Below, piece by piece: positions 12,845 through 21,023 of a stretch of DNA of 64,000 bases (positions within the stretch are counted from its first letter, which is position 1; each line of letters opens with the position of its first letter). Source of the DNA: a virus. A program made the position numbers and the translations under genes. Below the pieces are notes generated by a model. The model saw only the letters and a program-made list of their open reading frames with translations, ran no database searches and had not been told where the DNA came from. Location: positions 62,001 to 126,000 of the IMG/VR virus record IMGVR_UViG_3300043399_000524. One strand, given 5' to 3'.

Positions 12845-15439
12845 ATGGCTATTATACAAATTTCAAAAATCCAACAAAGATCCGGAAACTTAGTCGATCT
12901 ACCACAACTTGATGAAGCTCAATTTGGTTGGGCTACAGACGCTAAGAAATTGTTCATTGGTAAAACCACAGGAAACATAGAAAATATTGAAGTATTAACT
13001 AGTTATTCCAATATTAGTTTCAGCCAAATTGATGGGTCTGACGGCGGCAATTTTAATATTAGCAACGCTACTAATGGACAAATACTGACATATGTAGAGT
13101 TAACAAATACTTGGGAGAATTGGACAGGAAATGCATCTCAACTAAGTAATTCAAAAATACAATTAGGTGATGTTTCAAACATCAGTATAGAAGGCGGCGC
13201 AACTGGCTATGTCTTAGAAACAGATGGTGTAGGTAATCTTGCCTGGACAAGTAAGGGAACATTAAGGTCGGCCATTTATGGGTTATCAAATGCAACTCCC
13301 ATAATAATGACAGTTGAAAATACTACTCCATATACAAATAAATTACCAGTTACTATTAGTGGCGCAAATGCAGATAATGCTAACTCAATTGTAAATGGAC
13401 AAACCTTCTTTGTTAAACTATCAGTAGATTTCCCTACAACTGGAAATGTTGAATTATATACCTCCTCTAATTTAGATATGGCTAATGCGGCAGTAGGTAC
13501 AGGGTTAAACAACTATGTTTCAAATTCAGGTATAGCAACTGCACTATTAAGTGCTGGGGTAGTACCCAATGCAGGCGGCTCCGTCAATACTATACAGTTT
13601 AATAACAGTGGAATATTAGACGGTTCGGCAAACTTTACTTTTTCTGGTGGAAACTTAGTAACATTGAATGGTAATCTTATTGCTGGTAATGTGAACGGTG
13701 GAAATCTAGTATCAGCAAATTACGTTTCGGGTGTGTTGACTACAGCATCACAACCTAACATTACTGCTACTGGTGTATTAGCAAATTTAAGTATTAGTGG
13801 CAACATCAATGTTGGGGATATAAATGTTTCTGGTAATATAATACCCACTGCAAATGTAACTTATAATTTAGGTAATTCTACTAACGCATTTAAAGATTTG
13901 TATCTTTCTGGTACAAGCATTTCACTAGGAACGCAAACAATAACGTCAAACGTTAACGGAGTAATATTATCTAATACAGTTTTTGCATCTGCTTTAAGTA
14001 TAACCGGTAATGCAGATATTGGAAATATTAATACTAGTGGCACAATAAGTTCTACTGGTACTGCTACAGTTGGTAATTTAAGCACAGGTGGCACAATAAC
14101 TTCTACTGGTACTGCTACAGTTGGTAATTTAACTACTAGTGGTACAATAACTTCTACCGGTACTGCTACAGTTGGTAATTTAACTACTGGTGGTACAATA
14201 ACTTCTACTGGTAATATTGCCGGTGGAAACTTAACAACAAATGGAAACGTAACGGCTAATAACATTTCTGCTACTGGTAACGTTACCGCTGCAAATTTTA
14301 TCGGATCAGGTAATGGATCTCCTACTATTAATAGTGCAAGCACTTTAACTATTTCTGCTAATTCAGGGGTGACATTAGGCAATGTTACTATTTTATCTAC
14401 TGGCTCCAATACTACCGCAGGAACAATTGTTGGTAATTGGACGTTAGATGGAAGTTTTAATGCATCAGGTAATTTGGGTACATCTGGTAATTTGAGTTCA
14501 ACTGGTAATTTAAATATTACTGGTAACATGACAATTGCTACGAGTCCTGTTTTAAATAGTAAATTTGGTGTAATATCTTCTGGAAGATTATTGGGAGTAT
14601 ACACTAATAGAGTCGGTATTGGTAGTTATTATGCTGATTATAATGGTACTAATGATATTACATCTGCTGATGCTACTAGCGTAAGTAGACTAGGTACTAT
14701 TTTGGATACCGGAATAGCTTCATCAAATACTTCTGTTGCATTCGGTACCAGTTACGGCAGCAATCCGGCAGGTCTAGCATTTGTTTCTGGTACTGCACAG
14801 GACGTACTTAGAATCGCTACTGGTTTACCGCCTACTTATACGGGAAATATCAATGCTGTTTTATTGGGGTACCCCAGCGGTGGACCAAGAATTCTAGTGC
14901 AGAATTATGCACTTGTCGATGATTCACCGAATACTATCACTCATGTTGCTACTACACATAAATTTGTAGGAGAATTATCAACAACAAATATTACAACCGG
15001 CGCAAACACGACCGCAGGAAGTTTGACAGGAAATTGGACATTAACAGCAGGATCTCAATTACAAGCAACATACGCTGACTTGGCTGAATATTACGAAGCT
15101 GATGCTACTTATGAACCAGGAACAGTTTTAGAATTTGGCGGACTAAAAGAAGTTACATTAGCTGAAGATGAAACAACTAAAGTAGCAGGTGTTGTTTCAA
15201 CCAATCCGGCTTATGTGATGAATACCAACTGTAAAGGGTTTGCCGTAGCTATTGCTCTGCAAGGAAGAGTTCCAGTAAAAGTTAAAGGCAATATAAAGAA
15301 GGGTGATATGATGGTTAGTGCTGGTGATGGATTTGCAAGACCCACAAATAGCCCTAAATTAGGTACTATCATAGGAAAAGCATTGGCTGACTTCAATGGA
15401 ATTGAGGGTATAATAGAAATTGCTGTAGGAAGATTGTAA
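12845..15439 (+). CDS. Tail fibre protein, repeat-rich
   Basis: 864 residues. The N-terminus (QQRSGN...DEAQFGWATDAKKLFIG) resembles the Mtd_N-type fibre attachment domain. Residues ~270-550 are Gly/Asn/Thr repeats, including three near-identical 17-residue units coded at 14039-14191. The last ~120 residues (YADLAEYYEAD, then VAGVVSTNPAYVMN, then KVKGNIKKGDMMVS) form a compact domain seen at the end of phage fibres, possibly a folding or self-processing domain related to peptidase G2. Likely a receptor-binding fibre; a subtilisin-like protease gene follows after four bases. Confidence 0.8.
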   Translation: MAIIQISKIQQRSGNLVDLPQLDEAQFGWATDAKKLFIGKTTGNIENIEVLTSYSNISFSQIDGSDGGNFNISNATNGQILTYVELTNTWENWTGNASQLSNSKIQLGDVSNISIEGGATGYVLETDGVGNLAWTSKGTLRSAIYGLSNATPIIMTVENTTPYTNKLPVTISGANADNANSIVNGQTFFVKLSVDFPTTGNVELYTSSNLDMANAAVGTGLNNYVSNSGIATALLSAGVVPNAGGSVNTIQFNNSGILDGSANFTFSGGNLVTLNGNLIAGNVNGGNLVSANYVSGVLTTASQPNITATGVLANLSISGNINVGDINVSGNIIPTANVTYNLGNSTNAFKDLYLSGTSISLGTQTITSNVNGVILSNTVFASALSITGNADIGNINTSGTISSTGTATVGNLSTGGTITSTGTATVGNLTTSGTITSTGTATVGNLTTGGTITSTGNIAGGNLTTNGNVTANNISATGNVTAANFIGSGNGSPTINSASTLTISANSGVTLGNVTILSTGSNTTAGTIVGNWTLDGSFNASGNLGTSGNLSSTGNLNITGNMTIATSPVLNSKFGVISSGRLLGVYTNRVGIGSYYADYNGTNDITSADATSVSRLGTILDTGIASSNTSVAFGTSYGSNPAGLAFVSGTAQDVLRIATGLPPTYTGNINAVLLGYPSGGPRILVQNYALVDDSPNTITHVATTHKFVGELSTTNITTGANTTAGSLTGNWTLTAGSQLQATYADLAEYYEADATYEPGTVLEFGGLKEVTLAEDETTKVAGVVSTNPAYVMNTNCKGFAVAIALQGRVPVKVKGNIKKGDMMVSAGDGFARPTNSPKLGTIIGKALADFNGIEGIIEIAVGRL
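14039..14218 (+). repeat. 51-bp in-frame tandem repeat in fibre gene
   Basis: Three full 51-base units (14039, 14090, 14141) and a partial fourth, differing by only a few bases. Each codes 17 residues of the type GTITSTGTATVGNLTT. The near identity indicates recent expansion. Confidence 0.85.
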
Positions 15440-15443
15440 AAAT

Positions 15444-17456
15444 ATGAGTGAGAAAAAAGTTTATCAGATTGGATGTTATACTGAAGCCGGCTGGGATATA
15501 GTTCATGAATTACTAACTAGAGATGGAACATTAGAAGATAATATTCCTCCTAGGAGTGTTGAATTAGTAGACTATAAAGAGCATAGTCCAACTAGATCAA
15601 CTTATCTTTTGTCTGATGAAGAAGCCGAAGAATTAAAAAAACGTCCTGAAATTAAATTTGTCAATATAGATTATACTAGCTACGGAGATCAATACAAACC
15701 ACCGGCAAAAGATTTGTATTGCGACTATAGATATTCATCTAATGTAAAGTCTTATAGAAATTTTTATTCTCCCAATCAATTGCCTGCATCTCCGACTTCG
15801 GCAGACTTGAACAGAAATGGGTATCAATTATATAGGTGTACACAAAAATTAAATCCATGGGCGGGTGTAAGTGACACTACAGTTTTTAATGATAGAATAC
15901 AAAAAACCGGTACTGGTCTAGGAGTAGATGTTATAGTAAGTGATGACGGGTGTTGGTTTGGTCACTCTGAATTTCAAAACAATACAGGATCTGGTCCTAC
16001 TGATTATATAGGTGGTAATGTATTGCCCGGAAACGGTACATGTGATTTGTTAGATTTATATCTGGACAGTCCTTATTATATTGACCCAGACTGGTTCAAC
16101 GCAGATCCTGCAACTAGGCTAATTACAAGATGGGATGGAACCATTGTTCCAGTTGAGCAAGTCGCTAGAGATTGGTGGAGTAATCCCACAAAAAGGTCAG
16201 CCAAATTTGCAGGAATAGGAACTGTTCCGGAGCGCACTGCATATACAAGAGATACTTGTAATGGATCTAACACATTTAAACTGGGGATATTTGCTCAAGG
16301 AACACATGGAACACCGTGTAGTTCTTTAGCATATGGTAGAACACTAGGATGGGCATATAATGCCAATAAATGGGCTGTCAATATTCTTGGTTTAAACTCT
16401 ATATCAGAAGAATCATATTTTGATATGATGAAAATATTTCATCAAAATAAACCAATAAACCCTTCTTATGGAAATAAAAACCCTACAATAAGTTCTAATA
16501 GTTGGGGATACAGATATGCAATAAGTACGTTTAGTTCATTTAATACTTATTACTATCGTGTAGGAACTACTGGTTCGGGAGGGATTAATAAACCCACTCT
16601 CCCTGGTTTTTTATATTATTTAGGTTATTTTGATAATTCAAGAATTTCTAGTGAAATGCTAGATAACTCAATTAGTGAAGCTGGAAAAGAAATGATAGAT
16701 TCCGGGGTTATTTTTGTCGCGGCAGCCGGCAACAATAATCAAAAAATAGTAGGATCAAATCATCCTGATTACAATAATTATTGGGCAAATAATCAGAATG
16801 TACCTCTAGCAAATGCAACCTACACTGATTACTATGATAGGGTATATTACCAAACATCAAGCCGCCGCGGTTATCCTACCCAGTTAGGGAAATATACCAA
16901 TACAGGTTCGGTTGTATATCCTGTAATTGCAGTTGGCGCATTAGATGGACGTATGTACTCTCCTAATACAATAGAATATATAGCCAACTATAGTATGCGG
17001 GGCGAGTCAGTTGATTTATATGCTCCCGGAGATGGTGTTTTGGCTGCAAGTACGTGGCAGGCAGATTCTGGCTATACACAATATAATAGGGCAGATACGT
17101 ATCCTGGTGCTAATTTTACATTTCAGGATATATATTTTAATGGTACTAGCGCAGCATGTCCTGTCACAACAGGTTTAATTGCCACCGCATTACAATACAA
17201 TAGAAATTGGACTTGGCAAGATGTTAAAGCGTGGATAAACACATTAGAATTGCAGACTGAATCTGCTTTTTATCAAGGACCAGATCCCAATACTGCTGAA
17301 AGTCCAGACTGGAGTAGTTTTACTAGTCTAATGGGAGGCTCAAGACGTATATTATATAACAATGTCACAATACCCACGCCTCCGGTTGTAACTAATCTTC
17401 GTATAGCTGGATCAGGACTTCGACTTGGTGGTAATGGTTTAACAATCAGTTTGTAA
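15444..17456 (+). CDS. Subtilisin-like serine protease (S8), virion-associated candidate
   Basis: 670 residues. Catalytic residues fit a subtilase: D167 in VIVSDDGC, H288 in GTHGTPCSS, oxyanion N430 in AAAGNNNQ, S569 in NGTSAACPV. There is an insertion of about 80 residues between D and H. Residues 50-76 look like an I9-type propeptide. No signal peptide is visible, so it acts in the cytoplasm during assembly or as a virion part. It starts four bases after the fibre stop, suggesting that it processes or decorates the fibre. The last 25 residues (RLGGNGLTISL) are Gly/Leu-rich. Confidence 0.85.
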   Translation: MSEKKVYQIGCYTEAGWDIVHELLTRDGTLEDNIPPRSVELVDYKEHSPTRSTYLLSDEEAEELKKRPEIKFVNIDYTSYGDQYKPPAKDLYCDYRYSSNVKSYRNFYSPNQLPASPTSADLNRNGYQLYRCTQKLNPWAGVSDTTVFNDRIQKTGTGLGVDVIVSDDGCWFGHSEFQNNTGSGPTDYIGGNVLPGNGTCDLLDLYLDSPYYIDPDWFNADPATRLITRWDGTIVPVEQVARDWWSNPTKRSAKFAGIGTVPERTAYTRDTCNGSNTFKLGIFAQGTHGTPCSSLAYGRTLGWAYNANKWAVNILGLNSISEESYFDMMKIFHQNKPINPSYGNKNPTISSNSWGYRYAISTFSSFNTYYYRVGTTGSGGINKPTLPGFLYYLGYFDNSRISSEMLDNSISEAGKEMIDSGVIFVAAAGNNNQKIVGSNHPDYNNYWANNQNVPLANATYTDYYDRVYYQTSSRRGYPTQLGKYTNTGSVVYPVIAVGALDGRMYSPNTIEYIANYSMRGESVDLYAPGDGVLAASTWQADSGYTQYNRADTYPGANFTFQDIYFNGTSAACPVTTGLIATALQYNRNWTWQDVKAWINTLELQTESAFYQGPDPNTAESPDWSSFTSLMGGSRRILYNNVTIPTPPVVTNLRIAGSGLRLGGNGLTISL

Positions 17457-17462
17457 TAAATA
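17455..17462 (+). promoter_or_regulatory. Late promoter
   Basis: AATAAATA, 20 bases before ATG 17482, overlapping the stop of the protease gene. Confidence 0.55.
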
Positions 17463-17481
17463 CAATACAGGAATACAAAAA

Positions 17482-17769
17482 ATGGCGTCATACATATATA
17501 CCGCGACAGGCTCTAGTCAAAAATCAGCCGCAATTCAAACAGATAAGGTTAGAATCTCTACAACAACATCAGCTATAGCAATCGCCATTGGTGATGCCAA
17601 TGTAACTGCTAATTTGACAGCATGTGAAATAGTTCCATCTAACACGGTTCTTAACAGTGTTATTGTTGGGCAAAATAATTATATAGCATTTATTAATGTC
17701 GCAGGGACAGCAGGTGCTTTTAGTGTTACTGAATTAGGTGCTAATCATCCCGAAACTGGCACCGAATAA
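17482..17769 (+). CDS. Small virion structural protein (predicted)
   Basis: 95 residues, Ala/Thr/Val-rich beta-type protein without charged clusters (SAIAIAIGDANVTANLT). Composition resembles the 9252 protein. It has a late promoter and sits between protease and the abundant structural gene at 17874. Probably a fibre or baseplate component; family not recognised. Confidence 0.5.
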   Translation: MASYIYTATGSSQKSAAIQTDKVRISTTTSAIAIAIGDANVTANLTACEIVPSNTVLNSVIVGQNNYIAFINVAGTAGAFSVTELGANHPETGTE

Positions 17770-17781
17770 TTGTCCATTTCT

Positions 17782-17789
17782 GATAAATA
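17782..17789 (+). promoter_or_regulatory. Late promoter
   Basis: GATAAATA followed by a structured leader of about 80 bases before ATG 17874. Confidence 0.7.
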
Positions 17790-17798
17790 TATAGTACG

Positions 17799-17852
17799 CT
17801 CTTAATTCTGAGAGTTTATGCGGTCCCCGCCGCGTAGTGGAATAGAACCCAC
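17799..17852 (+). promoter_or_regulatory. Multi-hairpin 5' leader
   Basis: Three consecutive small stems: CTCT/AGAG (17799-17814), GCGG/CCGC (17820-17833) and GTGG/CCAC (17837-17852). They lie between the late promoter and AAGGAG. Probably stabilise a very abundant mRNA; regulation is possible. Confidence 0.5.
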
Positions 17853-17873
17853 ATATCAACAAGGAGAAAACAA

Positions 17874-18890
17874 ATGGGACGTCCTTTAAAAATCGCTAAG
17901 GCTCAAGCAGTCTTAACAATCACAGATACAACAGCAGCAACAGATACAGTTACAGTATCTCAAGATATTTCAGCACCACCAACAGGTGTTGGCATTATTG
18001 CAGGTATGCCATTTGTAGTTGCATCAAACGTTGGTGGTCTAACAGCTAACACAACATATTGGGTTTTAGAAGTTATCGATGCTAATAATTTCACAGTTTC
18101 AGCAACTGATTTAAGTGCAAATAGAACTCGCACACCAGTATCATTGTCTGACACAACATCTCAAACAGTCTCCGCTTCCGTCGGTGTAGTTGACGCTTAT
18201 TTCAACAATCCAAACGGTGGCGCAGGTTTCCCAGCAACAAACGCTAACACATACAGTGTAGTTGGTGGTAATACAGCTATTATTGGTCCACAAGTACTAG
18301 CACGTGTTGCTATTGCACAAAATGGTGTAGGTACAATTACAGTAGCCGACGATAGTCCAAACATCACTGGTGTAGGTACAGACTTTGCTAACACGTTGAC
18401 AGATGGAACAGTAATTACAACAGCAGATGGCACATTATTAGGTTATGTAACTGATATCGCTAATGCTAACGCTACATTTGCTACGTTTGCAGCTAACAGC
18501 TTGTCTAATGCTACAAATGTGAGTTTCGTATTTGCTAACAATGAAGCAGGATTTATTGTTCGCCAAAAAGGTAAACAGAAATATCTAGTACAAGGTACAA
18601 CTTCAGGTTTAGTTGGCGCTTGCTTTACAGCTAACCTAGCTAATGCTGATTTATATCCAGGTACTATGAACATTGTTGGTACATATGCTAATGCTGCTAC
18701 AGAAAACGTACAGTCATTAAGCGATCACAATGCAGAATTGTTTACAGCAACCTCTGGCATAACAGCACTGCCAAACGAAACTGCAAACATCAATAATAGC
18801 TCACCAGCATACAGCACGTTCAACACTGCTTACGATGCTGATACATACGGTGGTCAACCATACCCAATCGTAACTATTTCTAATGCATAA
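17874..18890 (+). CDS. Abundant virion structural protein with tail-type beta module
   Basis: 338 residues. Restricted codons (GCT/GCA, GGT, AAC, ACA) and AAGGAG before ATG mark very high expression. Residues ~35-100 (GMPFVVASNVGGLTANTTYWVLEV...NNFTVSA) match a module that recurs in the tail proteins at 42820 and 45341. The middle has VGVVDAYFNNPNGGAGFP and the rest is Asn/Ala/Thr-rich. Likely a major fibre or decoration protein; I cannot name it. Confidence 0.6.
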   Translation: MGRPLKIAKAQAVLTITDTTAATDTVTVSQDISAPPTGVGIIAGMPFVVASNVGGLTANTTYWVLEVIDANNFTVSATDLSANRTRTPVSLSDTTSQTVSASVGVVDAYFNNPNGGAGFPATNANTYSVVGGNTAIIGPQVLARVAIAQNGVGTITVADDSPNITGVGTDFANTLTDGTVITTADGTLLGYVTDIANANATFATFAANSLSNATNVSFVFANNEAGFIVRQKGKQKYLVQGTTSGLVGACFTANLANADLYPGTMNIVGTYANAATENVQSLSDHNAELFTATSGITALPNETANINNSSPAYSTFNTAYDADTYGGQPYPIVTISNA

Positions 18891-18892
18891 TT

Positions 18893-19204
18893 ATGCCAGC
18901 AGCAAAGACTATTAAAATGCCTAAGACAGAAACTGAGGTAGCAATCTTGCAAGTACAAGTTAAAAACATTGAAAATGATGTTTCTGAAATAAAATCAGAA
19001 ATAAAAGATGTTAAACAAGGCCTTGTGGAAAATATGGAAGAAACTAAAAAACTTCTTAGAGATATGAAGGATGCTAGTACCAATGCTCACAAGGCAATGT
19101 CTGAAAAAATCTCTGCGCTAGAAAAATGGCGATGGATGATGATGGGCGCTGGCGTAGTCATAGGATCTTTGGGATTCGATACGCTGGGAAAGCTGTTCAA
19201 ATAA
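18893..19204 (+). CDS. Coiled-coil protein with C-terminal membrane segment (XhlA/holin-like)
   Basis: 103 residues. Residues 10-75 form a long charged coiled coil (VQVKNIENDVSEIKSEIKDV). One hydrophobic segment near the end (WRWMMMGAGVVIGSLGF) could span a membrane. This is the layout of XhlA-type lysis accessory proteins. It starts two bases after the abundant structural gene and is followed by a strong terminator. A second holin candidate lies at 52997. Confidence 0.55.
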   Translation: MPAAKTIKMPKTETEVAILQVQVKNIENDVSEIKSEIKDVKQGLVENMEETKKLLRDMKDASTNAHKAMSEKISALEKWRWMMMGAGVVIGSLGFDTLGKLFK

Positions 19205-19230
19205 AAAAGGACTCTTAGGAGTCCTTTTTT
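19203..19230. terminator. Bidirectional terminator
   Basis: AAAAAAGGACTC, TTA loop, GGAGTCCTTTTTT between convergent genes; works in either direction. Confidence 0.9.
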
Positions 19231-19631
19231 GTTAAAGTCAATAATTTAGATTGTACAACATCAAAATTTACGGTGTTAAACAATCCAGGATGTAATGGTT
19301 TAGGATACTGATTATCACCTACCCAAGCATATCCGCAATGCTCATCATTTAGTATGGGCGTAAACTCTTTATCAACTTCACAAAAGAATGTATGATATGT
19401 GAATGAATGATTTACAAATTTTTGAATTGGAATTAATTTTGCTTTTTTGGGAAAGTACCCAATTTCTTCCATACACTCACGTTCAACACCTTCAATAAGT
19501 GTCTCACCTTCTTCAATCTTACCACCTGGTATACCCCAGTTACCGGGATTTTTGTGGTCAGTTCTCAACAGATATAGATACCTGTCTGTCTTTTTTGAAT
19601 AAAAGAAAACTCCTGCTGAAGTATTACTCAT
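19215..19631 (-). CDS. Nudix hydrolase
   Basis: 138 residues from ATG 19631; an in-frame ATG at 19646 is rejected because GATAAATC (19644-19637) ends six bases before 19631, the late-promoter spacing. The Nudix box is complete: GGKIEEGE, then seven residues, then RECMEEIGY. Nudix enzymes hydrolyse nucleoside diphosphates linked to another moiety (oxidised dNTPs, caps, NAD-like compounds). The substrate is not predictable. Last gene of a minus-strand block with gp15 and gp14. Confidence 0.88.
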   Translation of the reverse strand: MSNTSAGVFFYSKKTDRYLYLLRTDHKNPGNWGIPGGKIEEGETLIEGVERECMEEIGYFPKKAKLIPIQKFVNHSFTYHTFFCEVDKEFTPILNDEHCGYAWVGDNQYPKPLHPGLFNTVNFDVVQSKLLTLTKKDS

Positions 19632-19636
19632 ATTAT

Positions 19637-19644
19637 GATTTATC
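19637..19644 (-). promoter_or_regulatory. Late-type promoter, leaderless Nudix gene
   Basis: GATAAATC on the minus strand, with one mismatch in the last base; the ATG lies six bases downstream. Confidence 0.45.
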
Positions 19645-19648
19645 ATAA

Positions 19649-21022
19649 TTAAATCACAATAGAATAATCTCCTTGGTCATACCAACCTTCGTATGATTTC
19701 ATCCAAACACCATCGGGTGTATAGCGATATTGAATACCTGTGGTTAGATTAGTTACGTATTCCACTGTGTCACAGGCTTGACTGTCAAAAGAAACGAACC
19801 ACTGGCCTGAGGTGGCATCATATTCAACAATGTCGTTAGCGTTAGCTATTAAATCACCCCACGCTACTGTAGAATCTCCCTCACTACCAATTGACTCTAC
19901 CAACAAGTATCGAACGCCATTGACAGGTCCTGGCAATCCTGCATTCGGCCCCGAGATTAGAGGGTTAATTACACTGTTTACTGGTCCAAGTGTATTTTGG
20001 GGAAGGGTATCTGGGTCAATATTATAGATTAGTAATCTATCATCAGTTGGATCTTGTACAATAGTACCAACAATATCTGTATCCATATATGGATTTTGCA
20101 GCCATATTTGACTAATACCCGGTCTGATGGTTCCGTATACATTCAATAATGATGACCAATATAAACTGGTATTAGGTGGGTTAGGATAATTTAAATCAAT
20201 GTTACTCACGAAGGGAGCATTATCCGCAGGTAATAATTGAAGTCTATTGCCCATCAATAATACTTTATAACCATAAGGCGTAATTTTTTGTCGAGTTCCT
20301 AACAACAAGTCATCATTTTGAATATCTTGTAATGCTGTTCCTTTGTAGATACTGGCGATAATTTTCTCAATGACACCCATCTTCTTGAGTTTAGCAGCAG
20401 TACTAATCCATATAGGCATGTAAAATTTCCAACTCATTACATCGATGGGGTTCGCAGTACCTTGTGGTATTGTTCTACTACTGAATGTTAATCCATCTTG
20501 ATATACAACTGACAACGAAGTCCAATCAATAAAGTTATCAGTAGATTGAATCTCCATACTAGGATTAAATAATGTTCCTAACTGTTCGATTAATTCTAGT
20601 TTTTGATTATAGTTTGTAGTCCAAAAATCAACTGTTACTCTTAATGTATATGGTACAGGCATCAGTCTTTCGACTGTAAATGCTTGACCTTGAACACTTT
20701 CATATTGCCCTGTATCTTCGTTGTATTTTCTTTGTCTAACGTTGATTCTATCAATATAAGTAGGATCTTGAGTTCTGCGCTGGTCATACTCTAGACCACT
20801 TATATAGTATGTAATCAAGGGTGCGCTAGGTAAATTACTTGCAGAGTTATTTGCTATTACTGTAGAGGCTTGACGACTTTGGTCACCGTACATTATAGGC
20901 ACTCGCACTAATATGTCGTTCCCATTAGGATCTTTGCCTTTAGTGACATACCAATTGCTAAAAATTTTTGCAAATTGAATTAAAAATCTGCGTATCTGAT
21001 TATCGTAAAAAAACTGTGCCAT
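19649..21022 (-). CDS. 15: Tail sheath stabiliser / tail completion, T4 gp15-like
   Basis: 457 residues from ATG 21022. MAQFFYDNQIRRFLIQFAKIFSN and ILVRVPIMYGD align with the T4 gp15 start (YFYNSSFRRY...LFSN, FIRVPITYAS). LPAPLxYYISGL and VDFWTTNYNQKLELIEQLGTLF continue the match. T4 gp15 is 272 residues; this one has a beta-rich C-terminal extension ending in a W/Y-rich segment. gp15 caps the tail and joins it to the neck. The gene overlaps the upstream gp14 gene slightly. It is on the opposite strand from most late genes. Confidence 0.75.
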   Translation of the reverse strand: MAQFFYDNQIRRFLIQFAKIFSNWYVTKGKDPNGNDILVRVPIMYGDQSRQASTVIANNSASNLPSAPLITYYISGLEYDQRRTQDPTYIDRINVRQRKYNEDTGQYESVQGQAFTVERLMPVPYTLRVTVDFWTTNYNQKLELIEQLGTLFNPSMEIQSTDNFIDWTSLSVVYQDGLTFSSRTIPQGTANPIDVMSWKFYMPIWISTAAKLKKMGVIEKIIASIYKGTALQDIQNDDLLLGTRQKITPYGYKVLLMGNRLQLLPADNAPFVSNIDLNYPNPPNTSLYWSSLLNVYGTIRPGISQIWLQNPYMDTDIVGTIVQDPTDDRLLIYNIDPDTLPQNTLGPVNSVINPLISGPNAGLPGPVNGVRYLLVESIGSEGDSTVAWGDLIANANDIVEYDATSGQWFVSFDSQACDTVEYVTNLTTGIQYRYTPDGVWMKSYEGWYDQGDYSIVI

Positions 21023-21023
21023 A

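Noticed and set aside
14039-14218. CRISPR-like regular repeats
   Set aside because: The units are contiguous and in frame without spacers, and they code for fibre shaft residues.
13861-14604. Long antisense open frame of 247 codons within the first fibre gene
   Set aside because: It is a Pro/Val/Leu-rich mirror of the Gly/Asn/Thr repeats, with no ribosome site, promoter or recognisable domain. Similar mirrors appear at 39162, 39696 and 40317 in the second fibre.
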